A DNA stretch of 43,615 nt from Candidatus Gastranaerophilales bacterium (GCA_028280605.1 JANQLL010000148.1:1-43615), one strand, 5' to 3'. Counted from the stretch's first letter, positions 8,508-17,258 are shown. Made by a program: numbers and translations. The notes: generated from the sequence alone by a model not told the origin.

Positions 8508-9281
8508 ATGATCAATGTAGGAAAAAACATAAATACAATGTCTTCAACTATAAAAAAAAATAATGATGGCAAGACATCTAAGGCAACAACCTTTAAAGGT
8601 AGGTATACAGTTTCTTGGCAAGTACAGAAACATTTAATTAATCCATCGAATAGAGAAACTGCTAAAAAGTTAGCAAAGTTTATAAAATATCTTCCGGAGA
8701 ATGATCATATTAAGTTAAGTTTATTAAAAAAAAACATAAAATTAAAACATATCCGTAATGGAAAGTTAATTAAAGAATACATTGAGTCTGGACAAAATGC
8801 ATTTGAAAAATTATATAAAAGTTTAACAGAAAAAAATCGTATGTTTGACATAGAGCATTATGACAGAATTACTGAAAATGTTAAAAAAGTTTTTTCGAGT
8901 CCACAACCACAAAAATCAGCATCCGGATTGTTTGGCAAATTTAAGATTATTAAGCCTGAGCAAATTGCTAATGATAAAAAAGCTAAAAAGATATTAAAGC
9001 TAGATTTGGATTCAAGTCTTTTTCCTAAAAAGAAAAAAATACTTAATCTCGACCCTTTAGTTCTTAGATTTAAAAAATTATTACAACCTAAGCCACTTAA
9101 GCCAATTGTTGAGCCGGAACTAGTCGGAAGGCTCAACCAACAACCTGCAAACCCTACAAGTTTAACATATCTTCCAACGCCTCCAGAGGGCTATCCTGGG
9201 ACTGTTGTTCCTGTAAACAAATATACACAAAAGCCTAAAATATTTAAAAATATAATAAACTTTTTTAAGCGATTTAATTAG
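8508..9281 (+). CDS. Tandem-family small protein 2 (unknown function)
   Basis: 257 aa. The ATG at 8508 has AAGGGA 8 nt upstream. The N-terminus MINVGKNIN is followed at about residue 27 by ATTFKGRYTVSWQVQKHL, the same F-x-G motif plus a basic residue. The middle is Lys-rich and helical; the C-terminal third is Pro-rich (PLKPIVEPEL, PTPPEGYPGTVVP), ending in a basic helix. No known domain. The gene is free of stops and has a good RBS, and a broken relative covering residues about 20-50 lies at 13718-13839, so this is a real and duplicating family. The stop codon is the first base pair of the leader block shared with gene 1. Confidence 0.65.
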   Translation: MINVGKNINTMSSTIKKNNDGKTSKATTFKGRYTVSWQVQKHLINPSNRETAKKLAKFIKYLPENDHIKLSLLKKNIKLKHIRNGKLIKEYIESGQNAFEKLYKSLTEKNRMFDIEHYDRITENVKKVFSSPQPQKSASGLFGKFKIIKPEQIANDKKAKKILKLDLDSSLFPKKKKILNLDPLVLRFKKLLQPKPLKPIVEPELVGRLNQQPANPTSLTYLPTPPEGYPGTVVPVNKYTQKPKIFKNIINFFKRFN

Positions 9282-9370
9282 TTTATAAAGCTACTAACGA
9301 AAATAAATAAAATACTATTTATCTTGTTAATATTTGCATGAGAATGAAAACAAAAATGAAGGGACTATTT
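9281..9370 (+). repeat. Duplicated leader, copy 3 (internally deleted)
   Basis: GTTTATAAAG, then CTACTAACGAAAATAAATAA, matches 7601-7640; GAAAACAAAAATGAAGGGA matches the bases just before the first gene's ATG. Compared with copy 1 the 83-bp core in between is missing. Confidence 0.75.
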
Positions 9371-9868
9371 ATGATAAGTATAAAAAACGTAGGCTTTAGT
9401 GGTAGTACAAGTTTACAAAGAATAAAAAAAGAAGGAAACTCAAATAATAAAGCCAGGAAATCACCTGCAAAAAATCTACCTTCACACCAACAACACCATA
9501 TGCCATATGAAGAAGCGAAAAAAGCGTTTAAAGAGGCTTTGCCTCATGCAAATGAGGCAAATAAAATAAAAATACAGACGGCTAAACAACGTCTATTAAA
9601 TGGTGGACGTGATGTTGTATATAATGCTAAAAAGAAAACTTTTTTAAATAGTACAACGGGAGTGCCCAACAGTGATACTGTAAGAAAAACTAAAAAACTT
9701 GCTTTTAATCTAAAAAAAGCTGGTAATGATCAAACTAAAATTAGTGATGCATTAAATAAGTATTCAAAAAGCTTAAAACAAATTAAATCATCCAAAACCA
9801 GTTTGACAGGCTTCGCAAAAGCTACACTGGATTCATTTGGCGGATTTATATGGAAAAGAATGTTTTAA
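9371..9868 (+). CDS. Tandem-family small protein 3 (unknown function)
   Basis: 165 aa. ATG at 9371 is preferred over 9338 because GAAGGGA lies 7 nt before it and both DNA and protein align with gene 1 from this codon (MISIKNVGF). The F-x-G motif here is VGFSGSTS. The rest is Lys-rich and helical with an Ala/Lys/Ser bias (KKAFKEALPHANEANKIKIQ) and ends in the aromatic tail DSFGGFIWKRMF. No known domain. The gene is convergent with the response regulator, leaving 3 bp between stops. Confidence 0.65.
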   Translation: MISIKNVGFSGSTSLQRIKKEGNSNNKARKSPAKNLPSHQQHHMPYEEAKKAFKEALPHANEANKIKIQTAKQRLLNGGRDVVYNAKKKTFLNSTTGVPNSDTVRKTKKLAFNLKKAGNDQTKISDALNKYSKSLKQIKSSKTSLTGFAKATLDSFGGFIWKRMF

Positions 9869-9871
9869 GAC

Positions 9872-10522
9872 TTAAATTAAATTACTTTTAAAAGCTTTCA
9901 TTGCCGCCTCTGTACGGTCTTCTACTTCTAATTTTTGAAAGATATTTTTGATATGCGTTTTTACGGTATTCATGCTTATATGCAGAGTCTCGGAAATCTT
10001 TGCATTGCTATAGCCTTGCGCAATTAAATTAAGAATATCCAGCTCTCTGTCTGTTAAATTATATACTTCTTGCTCGTTTTGCTGCCTTTTGGAGATACTG
10101 CATAAAACAGTCCTTGCAATGCTGGGGTCTAACCATGATGCGCCGTTATAAGTACTTTTGATGACCAAGCTTAATTCTTCTGAATCTATATCCTTTAAGC
10201 AATAAGAATGGGCTCCGGCTGATAATGCGTCAAAAACCTCGTTCTCCGTGCTGTGCGTTGTGAGCATTATTATTTTTACTTTTGAATTAATATTTTTAAT
10301 TGCTTGCGTAGCTTTAATACCGTCCATAACAGGCATTCCAATATCCATAAGGACAATATCAGGGCTGGAGTTCTTAACGATTTCTACTGCCAGTTCGCCG
10401 TTTTCTACTGAATCTATTACTTCTATAAAATCAAACTTTTTAAATGCAGTTTTTAAACTGATTGTTGTAAGTTTACAATCTTCTACTATTAAGACTTTGA
10501 TTGTTTTATCCTGCTCACTCAT
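9872..10522 (-). CDS. NarL/FixJ-type response regulator
   Basis: 216 aa. The receiver domain (residues 8-125) has acidic pocket Glu14-Asp15, phospho-acceptor Asp60 in IVLMDIGMP, Thr88 in MLTTH, and Lys110. A LuxR-type helix-turn-helix follows at about 150-212 (LTDRELDILNLIAQGYSNAKIS, then NTVKTHI). All key residues are present, so it should be a phospho-activated DNA-binding regulator. It starts 14 nt after the stop of the sensor kinase upstream, giving a cognate pair in one operon. Its targets cannot be told from the sequence. Confidence 0.92.
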   Translation of the reverse strand: MSEQDKTIKVLIVEDCKLTTISLKTAFKKFDFIEVIDSVENGELAVEIVKNSSPDIVLMDIGMPVMDGIKATQAIKNINSKVKIIMLTTHSTENEVFDALSAGAHSYCLKDIDSEELSLVIKSTYNGASWLDPSIARTVLCSISKRQQNEQEVYNLTDRELDILNLIAQGYSNAKISETLHISMNTVKTHIKNIFQKLEVEDRTEAAMKAFKSNLI

Positions 10523-10536
10523 ATAGTTTAATCCTT

Positions 10537-12516
10537 TTATTCTTTTTCCTTTATGGAATTTATAGGTAATGTAAAATAAAAAGTTGTGCCTTTATTTTCG
10601 CAGCTTTCTGCCCAGATATGACCACCATGTTGTTTTATTACCAGAGAACAATAATATAATCCTATACCAGTTCCCATTGGGTTTCTACCTTTGTTAAGAG
10701 AGAATTTTTTAAACAAAGCCAGCATATCTTCTCTATTTATACCGACTCCATCGTCTTTTATGCTAAATAATAAAGTTTTTCCGATATTTACAGACTTTTT
10801 TAAGGTGGTATATATGCTTATAGATTCAATCGGCTTGTACCATTTTTTATGTTGAGGTATTTCTTGTATTTCTATAATGATACTACCTCTTTTTATGCCA
10901 TTAGATATAGCGTTGCTTATTAAATTGTGTAAAACTCTTTTAATTTCTCTCTTATCTGCATTTACATTTAAAGAATTTCCTTTTTTGTTTAAAGTAAAAG
11001 ATATACTTTTTTCATCGGCTAGACTTTTAACCTCTTTAATGGCTTGTTCACTTAATTCAAACAAATCAAAAACTGAATTGAATAAAATAGTTTTACTTCC
11101 ACTGTTGTATCTATGGGCTTCCAGCAGGGTGTTTACCATTTCTAAAGAAGAATTATTTGTTGTTCTTATTATGTCTAAAACTTCTCGCTGCTCTGGGGTT
11201 AACTCTCCGTATGCGCCTTCTAGCATATAATTTACTGTTTTATTTTCTGCCAGCATTGGTACTTTTAAATCATGAGTTAACATTGCGATAAAATTATCTT
11301 TCATTTGCTGCTGCTGGTGCAAATCTGAAGACATTTTTGTAAAAGAATCTGCCAGCATTGATATTTCATCATCGCCTTTTATGTTTATTTTTTGATTTAA
11401 ATTACCCATTGATATTTCATTTGCTGCTATTAACAACTTTAAAAGAGGCCTTGTTATTGCTCTTGATAAAATAGCCGCCATTATTACAACTAAAAATAAA
11501 CTTATAACCATAATTAGTGCCATTAATGCTATGTTTCTATTACCCGGATTAATAAACATAGCTTCATCCAGACCAGCATAGATAACACCTATAACATTAC
11601 CATTTATATTTTTTATAGGCATATATTTGCCTATTTCTTTTTTATCAAATATTTTTGTTTTTAATAAAACATCTTCGCCATTGTTTGAAAAATAGTCAAC
11701 TATACTATCATTCAGAACTTCTTTTTTATTATTTTTTTCAATAGCATTTGTTGTTAAAAGAGTCGGTTTTTTATCATTTATTTGATAAAAATTTATTGTT
11801 GCTCCTGTAACATTTTTAAGGAGGTTGGGTATATCATTATTTCTTAAACTTTTTGAGAGAAATAAAATAGATTGTACGTTATTTTCTTTGTCGAGAATAG
11901 GCTTTGCTATTAAAATAGAAAGAGTGTAATATTTTGAATATTCTTTTGCCTTTAAGTGCTTATCAAAATTTATTACTTTAAATATTATATCTTGTTTTTT
12001 TATTATTTCATTTGAAATTAAGGTTTGACCGGAAAAAGCAGAATTAACGAACTTAGACAAATCACCTTTTATATTTTCTATTTTAATTGAGGATTCTGCA
12101 GATATAATTTGATTATTTTTATCAATAATAAAGCAAAAAGTTAAGTCTGAACTTTCTTTTAAAAAGGTAAGGTTTTTAACCAAATCTTTTTTATCGTTGG
12201 TTAAAGCAAACTGCTCATAAGAATTAAGAATAATGTGAGAGGATTGATTTGCTAATGTTTTTAAATTGTCAAACTTTTCGCTATATTTTTCTTTTGCAAG
12301 TTTTATACTTATATCAAGTTCTTTGCCAGCACTTTCAAACATACTCTGGTTTATTATTGAAGTAGAAAAAACAGCTATTACCATTAGAGGAATAATAGTT
12401 ATAAAAATAAAAACAGTTAAAATTTTGGTTGTTATAGTATCGGTTTTTTTTCTGTATTCTTTGAATAATTTTCCTGCTTTTTTGCTTAGATTGTTAAAAA
12501 AATCATTAATACTCAT
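10537..12516 (-). CDS. Membrane sensor histidine kinase
   Basis: 659 aa. TM1 lies at about residues 31-52, an extracytoplasmic Cache-like sensor at 53-328 (ends with GNVIGVIYAGLDEAMF, typical of dCache/sCache), TM2 at about 329-351, HAMP at 352-405, and HisKA with phospho-acceptor His415 in AMLTHDLKVP. The HATPase_c domain has an N-box (NLISNAISNG), DDGVGI and GTGIGLYY. It signals to the response regulator encoded directly after it. The ligand is unknown; Cache domains commonly bind small organic molecules. Confidence 0.92.
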   Translation of the reverse strand: MSINDFFNNLSKKAGKLFKEYRKKTDTITTKILTVFIFITIIPLMVIAVFSTSIINQSMFESAGKELDISIKLAKEKYSEKFDNLKTLANQSSHIILNSYEQFALTNDKKDLVKNLTFLKESSDLTFCFIIDKNNQIISAESSIKIENIKGDLSKFVNSAFSGQTLISNEIIKKQDIIFKVINFDKHLKAKEYSKYYTLSILIAKPILDKENNVQSILFLSKSLRNNDIPNLLKNVTGATINFYQINDKKPTLLTTNAIEKNNKKEVLNDSIVDYFSNNGEDVLLKTKIFDKKEIGKYMPIKNINGNVIGVIYAGLDEAMFINPGNRNIALMALIMVISLFLVVIMAAILSRAITRPLLKLLIAANEISMGNLNQKINIKGDDEISMLADSFTKMSSDLHQQQQMKDNFIAMLTHDLKVPMLAENKTVNYMLEGAYGELTPEQREVLDIIRTTNNSSLEMVNTLLEAHRYNSGSKTILFNSVFDLFELSEQAIKEVKSLADEKSISFTLNKKGNSLNVNADKREIKRVLHNLISNAISNGIKRGSIIIEIQEIPQHKKWYKPIESISIYTTLKKSVNIGKTLLFSIKDDGVGINREDMLALFKKFSLNKGRNPMGTGIGLYYCSLVIKQHGGHIWAESCENKGTTFYFTLPINSIKEKE

Positions 12517-12710
12517 TTTTATTTCACTTATTAAAAAAAGAAGAATCCATTATTTATTAACACTCTAGTATCTATAATACTATATCGTCAAAAAATTAAA
12601 TGATTTATATAAATTATCTTACTTATTTCTTTTAGAAGGTTTATTTATAAAAAATTATAGTATATACTTAAATATATATCATACACTGTTCTTCCTAGAA
12701 AGGTATTCTA

Positions 12711-13232
12711 TTGATATCCAGAATAAATTTTAATCAAAGATTTAAACTTACCTCCCCTATAGAACCGTCAATAAAGGCTCAGCTTGATGCGCTGAATTTG
12801 CAACCAACAGGGTCTAAAGAGGGTGATTTAGCAGCGATAAAAGGAGCTTTGGACGAACAGGGTATTAATACAGACAAGGCTGACAAAGCATCGTCTTTAA
12901 TGGGGGTGCAATCTGACAAAGATAAGCCTATTCCACCCTGGGCAAGTTTGATGGAAGAATTAAATGTAAGACCAACAGGCACTAAAGAAGGTGACTTTGC
13001 AGCAATATCGACAAAATTATCAACTATGAGTTCTCAAGCCACCACCGAGGCTGAGCAAACAAAAGCCACTAGTTTAACATCACAGTTTAACGCATTAGGT
13101 GGATCCTTAAACATGCAGCCTAACAAGACTGATTCTTCTCAACCGCCTGTTGAGAAGTCTATTGATTATACAGGGCAAAACCAAATTGCGGAACTTAACA
13201 GGTGGTTTTTGGTTAAGAGGAAAGAGTCTTAA
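12711..13232 (+). CDS. Small protein with duplicated PTGxKEGD motif (unknown function)
   Basis: 173 aa from a TTG start at 12711, supported by GAAAGG about 8 nt upstream; no ATG is suitably placed. The protein has two copies of one unit: LNLQPTGSKEGDLAAIKGAL (about residues 29-48) and LNVRPTGTKEGDFAAISTKL (about 85-104), each preceded by a helix ending in Leu-rich residues. The rest is Ser/Thr/Gln-rich. No signal peptide or membrane segment. The N-terminus INFNQRFKLTSP is faintly like the F-x-G N-termini of neighbouring families. No known family was recognised. Confidence 0.6.
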   Translation: MISRINFNQRFKLTSPIEPSIKAQLDALNLQPTGSKEGDLAAIKGALDEQGINTDKADKASSLMGVQSDKDKPIPPWASLMEELNVRPTGTKEGDFAAISTKLSTMSSQATTEAEQTKATSLTSQFNALGGSLNMQPNKTDSSQPPVEKSIDYTGQNQIAELNRWFLVKRKES

Positions 13233-13631
13233 ATCCAACAACTATCAATATTACCATTATTATAAAATGAAAAACAAATATGATTAGTTGCTTTATCACA
13301 TTCTGTGATCTCTGATTTATCAAGGTCAATTTGTTTAATTAGTAAGCTGTGTTCTCCAAAAACTGTTTTTTCTTTTTTATATTTTAAGAAGTATTTCTTT
13401 TATAAACTTTTTTAACAGCTTGTTCATGTTTTTGCTTATAAAGCTCTATATCATCTTGATAAGGAGCGATACAGTGCATAGAAAGACTTTCACATTAAGT
13501 TTCAAAGCAACTAATAAAATCTTTTGCCCCAAAGTCAATTATCCCCACTTCATTATTGGGGAATTTAATAAATTAAATACAGTTTCTCCAGATCCATCTC
13601 CAAATAAATGAAAGTCAAGCTTAGAAGTCAT
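13229..13631 (-). pseudogene. Decayed gene, possibly an MBL-fold hydrolase
   Basis: On the minus strand from ATG 13631, fragments in successive frames read MTSKLDFHLFGDGSGETVFN, then after a one-base shift KWGIIDFGAKDFISCFET, then SMHCIAPYQDDIELYKQKHE, and finally KTVFGEHSLLIKQIDL and ATNHICFSFYNNGN, with stops between. The order and the GxGSGE...GIIDFG spacing recall MBL-fold metallohydrolases, but the metal-binding HxHxD part is not visible, so that identity is weak. At least two frameshifts and one nonsense codon show it is dead. Its end overlaps the preceding gene's stop by a few bases. Confidence 0.5.
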
Positions 13632-13717
13632 CTTCTTTATCAAAATTTTTATTAAATCTTCTATCAACAATTTTTCTTTTTTTTCAAAATAATACCAAGA
13701 TGCAATCAATATATAAC

Positions 13718-13839
13718 CTTTTGAGCAGTCTATCTATTCGAAGTCTTGATTAAATGCTTCTGTACTTGCCAAGAAACTGTATACTTACCTTTAAAGGATG
13801 TTGCATTAGAGGTCTTGCCGGTTATTATTATTTTTTATA
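13718..13839 (-). pseudogene. Broken copy of tandem-family gene 2
   Basis: On the minus strand about 120 bp align with 8555-8680 at roughly 85% identity. Translation gives GKTSNATSFKGKYTVSWQVQ, then KHLIKTSNR, then a stop where the intact gene has Glu. It keeps the F-x-G motif. No start region or leader copy was found next to it. Confidence 0.75.
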
Positions 13840-13923
13840 AAGGTGAAGCAAGAAAAATCAATTTACTTTCTCAATAGACTGGCAAGCAATAGTTGCAAAA
13901 TAGATAACATATTTTTTTATATC

Positions 13924-13955
13924 AAAAAAGTAAGGTTTTAAGACCTTACTTTTTT
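13924..13955. terminator. Strong bidirectional terminator
   Basis: AAAAAAGTAAGGT (13924-13936) pairs perfectly over 13 bp with ACCTTACTTTTTT (13943-13955) around a 6-nt loop. It ends the M16 peptidase transcript on the minus strand (stop at 13990) and would work in both directions. Confidence 0.85.
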
Positions 13956-13989
13956 AACTTGTTTTGATTTTATAAAAAATATAAAAATT

Positions 13990-15225
13990 TTATTTCAAAA
14001 ACTTTTCAGGAGCCAAAATAGAAATAGTAGAATTTAAAGACAAATATTTATTAGCAACATCTTTAATATCCTCAGGCGTAATTTTTTTGACTTTATCCTT
14101 TAACTCATTATCATATTTAGCCCCCAGACCAATTATGTCATAATAACCCAAATAATGCCCCTGTTGAGCATTAGTCTCATGAAAAAACGCTAATTTGCCT
14201 AAATAATTGTTTTTCGCATTCTCCAGTTCTTTTTTATCAACAAGAGTTGTCATAAGTTTTTTGACTTCAGTCTTAAATCCATTCAAAGCAATTTTTATAT
14301 TAGATGGCTCAGTTGCAATATAAATATTGAATAATCCAGCATGTTTAAAGGACTCATAACTGCTTCTCACCACATAAGCAAGACCCTTTTTGTCTCTCAA
14401 TTCTACAAATAAACGTGAGCTCAATCCGCTAGCTCCTAATAATGTGTTTAAGATTTTGAGCTTAATAGCATCTTCATCATTAACGACAGGTCCTAACCAG
14501 CCCTGAAAAATCTGTGCCTGAGCAGCGTCTTCCTTGGCATAAGTAACTGTTTTGCTTTCTGACAATTGATCAACAGCAGGTACAGAAAACTTATTTTCTT
14601 TTTGTTTTATAAGACCAAATTTTTTTTCTAATTTTGCTTTAATAACATCCTTGTCTATATTGCCAATAACAACAATATTCATTCTTTCAGCAGACAAAGA
14701 ATCATTATAAAAATCAATAACTTCATCTTTTTTAATCTCAGGTAGTGTTTTTAAAACCGTAGTAGGCGACTGACCATAAGGATGATCATTAAACATATTT
14801 CTAATTAAATTATCCACCGCCAAAGTGCGTGGAGAGTCTAACTCTACGCCTATTTCTCCTTGCAGTTTAATTTTTTCTTTTTCAATTTCATCAAAAGTAG
14901 AATTAAGCATCACATCCGCTAAAATCTCAAGAGCTTTGTCTATATCCTCATTTAGAAAAAGGGTTCTTAATTTTATATAATCATGTTTAGCATCAATACT
15001 CATTTCAATAGCTTCAGAATCCAGCTCGTCAGCAATTTGTTGAGAGTTTCTAGTCTTAGTCCCCTGCAAAAGCAACCTGGCAGTCAAGCTTGCAATGCCG
15101 GCTTTATTTTGATATTTAACCCCGGAATCTATAAAAACATTAATGGAAATCCTGGGTGTATTTTCATTTTTTCTTGTTATTAAACGAATACCGTTTTTCA
15201 AATTTATTGTATCAAAAGAGTTCAT
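13990..15225 (-). CDS. M16-family peptidase-like protein, inactive subunit
   Basis: 411 aa, M16B (processing-peptidase/PqqL-like) fold. The zinc motif HxxEH is lost: where the partner has GISHFLEHLMFKGT this protein has GIASLTARLLLQGT (His to Ser, Glu to Ala, His to Arg). It keeps the C-terminal Arg/Tyr substrate-binding region seen in inactive M16 subunits (ELRDKKGLAYVVRSSYESF). It probably pairs with the active subunit upstream to form a closed heterodimer. The RBS AAGGGG is 6-7 nt before the ATG. A strong terminator follows. Confidence 0.88.
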   Translation of the reverse strand: MNSFDTINLKNGIRLITRKNENTPRISINVFIDSGVKYQNKAGIASLTARLLLQGTKTRNSQQIADELDSEAIEMSIDAKHDYIKLRTLFLNEDIDKALEILADVMLNSTFDEIEKEKIKLQGEIGVELDSPRTLAVDNLIRNMFNDHPYGQSPTTVLKTLPEIKKDEVIDFYNDSLSAERMNIVVIGNIDKDVIKAKLEKKFGLIKQKENKFSVPAVDQLSESKTVTYAKEDAAQAQIFQGWLGPVVNDEDAIKLKILNTLLGASGLSSRLFVELRDKKGLAYVVRSSYESFKHAGLFNIYIATEPSNIKIALNGFKTEVKKLMTTLVDKKELENAKNNYLGKLAFFHETNAQQGHYLGYYDIIGLGAKYDNELKDKVKKITPEDIKDVANKYLSLNSTISILAPEKFLK

Positions 15226-15252
15226 TTTATTCCCCTTTACTTATTATGGAAT

Positions 15253-15396
15253 TTATATCTGCCCCCTGCCCCCTGAGGCTAAGCCCCTATAATAAGTCAT
15301 CAACGGTTTAGTCAATAGCTTAAATAAAGAGGCTTAAAGGGGGAGTCGTGTATTTTTTGCTGGCTTTGTGTCGGCATGGCCGACTCGCTCGCCCTT
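15253..15396. repeat. GTCGGC-palindrome interspersed repeat, copy 1
   Basis: Lies between the two M16 genes. It starts TTATATCTGCCCCCTGCCCC and ends with the hairpin GTCGGC-ATG-GCCGAC (15370-15384), then TCGCTCGCCCTTTA. The same two ends occur at 41381-41466. This copy carries about 60 extra bases in the middle. It is GC-richer than its surroundings. Confidence 0.7.
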
Positions 15397-15403
15397 TATT
15401 TTT

Positions 15404-16753
15404 TTACTCCGGCATCAAAACAGAAATGCTGGCTTTATTTAAATCTATATATTTTTTTGCAATTTCGTAAACATCATTAATAGTTATATTATTAAGTATT
15501 TCCAAATACTCAACATAGCAAGATAAGCTTTCGCAGACAGTCATATAATACCCGATACCCTCGCCTATTTCTGATACCGTTTCAGATTCAGACGCAAATT
15601 GAGATTTAAGCCTTTTCTTAGCCTTGTTGAACTCCTGTTCAGTTATTTTGTTATCATATAATTCATTAATTTCATTTTTGATTGTATTTAGAGCTTCGTC
15701 TTTATTTTCAGGCTTAAAATTCATCTGAATAAAGAATGTATTGCCGTCTTTAAAATTATACTGAGTAGAGCCAATAAGGTTAAAAATAGGCAGGTCAGGT
15801 TTTTCAATCAAATTTTGATATAGCCTGCAACTTTTACCTTCACCCAAACTAATACTAACCATCTCAATAGCAATAGATTCCTTCAAGCTGGTTGCCTTAG
15901 GCGCATGAAAGCCCATAATAGCGAAGCCTGTGTTAATTTTGCCTGTTTTTTCAACATATCTTTCTTTTGTTTGTTCAGGCTCAGGTGTGTAGACAGGCTT
16001 AGGATTTTTTTCTGTATTTTTAAATACAAAATTCTTTTTTATTAACTCAAGAGTTTCTTGTTCGTCTACATCACCAACAATAATCGTAGTAAAGTTCTCT
16101 GGCGTGTACCACTTGTTGTAATAATCAACGATTTCACTACGCGCGATAGAAGCAATAACTTCTCCCGTACCGATTACATCAAGTTTGTAGGGATGTTCAT
16201 TATACATTAAGTTATTCAATTTATTATAAGTTCTTGTCCAGGGCTGATCGTCTCTCATCCTGATTTCTTCAATAACAACGTATCTTTCTCTTTTTTCTTC
16301 AACGTTGTCATTCTTAAAATCAAATGCCTTGCCTATTTCTTCATCAGGAAAAACAGGATCAATCATCATATCGGCATGTAACTCCAATGCCTGCACGAAT
16401 TGTTCGTTGTTTTCGCCCTTAGGCAGTGTCACATAATAGAAAGTATAATCTTTCCATGTTGCGGCGTTAACGATAGCGCCTTTAGCTTCCAGTATTCTGT
16501 CAAATTCTCCGGGACCGTACTTATTAGTCCCTTTAAACATCAAGTGCTCCAGAAAATGAGAAATACCCGTAATATTGTCATCTTCGTTAATAGACCCTGT
16601 TTTCACCCAGGTACTAACATTAACTAAATCGCCTTGTTTGTAAGCAATTACTACAGTATGACCATTTTCAAGTTTATAAAGCTTGACAGGCTTGTCAAGA
16701 AAAGGAAATTTTACTTCCTCCTGATTGACAATTTGTGACAAATCTAAAGTCAT
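15404..16753 (-). CDS. M16-family zinc peptidase, active subunit
   Basis: 449 aa. The inverted zinc motif HFLEH (His66, Glu69, His70) lies in GISHFLEHLMFKGT, with the distal acidic helix VVIEEIRM around residue 160, as in M16B peptidases. No signal peptide is seen, so it is probably cytoplasmic, degrading or processing peptides. It precedes the inactive subunit by 178 bp on the same strand. That gap contains the GTCGGC repeat, so cotranscription is likely but not certain. The upstream Shine-Dalgarno GGAGA is about 12 nt from the ATG. Confidence 0.92.
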   Translation of the reverse strand: MTLDLSQIVNQEEVKFPFLDKPVKLYKLENGHTVVIAYKQGDLVNVSTWVKTGSINEDDNITGISHFLEHLMFKGTNKYGPGEFDRILEAKGAIVNAATWKDYTFYYVTLPKGENNEQFVQALELHADMMIDPVFPDEEIGKAFDFKNDNVEEKRERYVVIEEIRMRDDQPWTRTYNKLNNLMYNEHPYKLDVIGTGEVIASIARSEIVDYYNKWYTPENFTTIIVGDVDEQETLELIKKNFVFKNTEKNPKPVYTPEPEQTKERYVEKTGKINTGFAIMGFHAPKATSLKESIAIEMVSISLGEGKSCRLYQNLIEKPDLPIFNLIGSTQYNFKDGNTFFIQMNFKPENKDEALNTIKNEINELYDNKITEQEFNKAKKRLKSQFASESETVSEIGEGIGYYMTVCESLSCYVEYLEILNNITINDVYEIAKKYIDLNKASISVLMPE

Positions 16754-16915
16754 AACTTTTCAATTCTCCAAAATCTCTTTAACCAATAGAGCAATTGTAT
16801 CAAACTTATAAGAAAATTTATATAATCTTTTAGGTGTCCTTCGCGCCAAAGTCACTACGGAAGGTTTGGTGCAGTTTGCTTTTTGTTCTAAATAACTAAG
16901 GATAATCATCCTTTA

Positions 16916-17119
16916 TTACATCATAAAAAAAGTTTGTACTATTTCAATCCATTTAGAAATATCGTCATACTCTAATATTGCAACAATAAAATCTAAAGTA
17001 TTTTTTTTGTGCTGAATAATATTCTCATTTGTAAATTTGTTTATTATTTCGTACTTAAATACCATAGCTACATATACTTCATTTTTTTGATAGAAAGGGT
17101 ACCATGTTAACTTTAGCAT
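16916..17119 (-). CDS. Small open reading frame, doubtful
   Basis: 67 aa (MLKLTWYPFYQKNEVYVAMV...). The composition is protein-like with aromatic and Ile-rich strands, but no convincing RBS precedes the ATG and no family was recognised. It lies between the M16 pair and the hemerythrin gene. It may be real or chance. Confidence 0.3.
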   Translation of the reverse strand: MLKLTWYPFYQKNEVYVAMVFKYEIINKFTNENIIQHKKNTLDFIVAILEYDDISKWIEIVQTFFMM

Positions 17120-17179
17120 ACTTTTAATATTATTTATACTAATTTGTTTATAAAACTTCGTCTTTATCTATAGTCTGCC

Positions 17180-17208
17180 TTAACTCCTAAACAATTAGAG
17201 GTTATAAT
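17180..17208 (+). promoter_or_regulatory. Promoter of the hemerythrin gene
   Basis: TTAACT (17180-17185), a 17-bp spacer and a perfect TATAAT (17203-17208), giving a leader of about 45 nt. Confidence 0.55.
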
Positions 17209-17258
17209 TAAACACCATCATTGATAACTTAGAAAATAAAGTATACTTGGAGACAAAA

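Noticed and set aside
7638..9370. CRISPR-like or short tandem repeat array
   Set aside because: The repeats are two or three long leader copies at gene spacing, not short repeats with regular spacers.
13420..13611. 63-codon plus-strand open frame
   Set aside because: It lies opposite the decayed gene at 13229-13631, lacks an RBS and has no protein signature.
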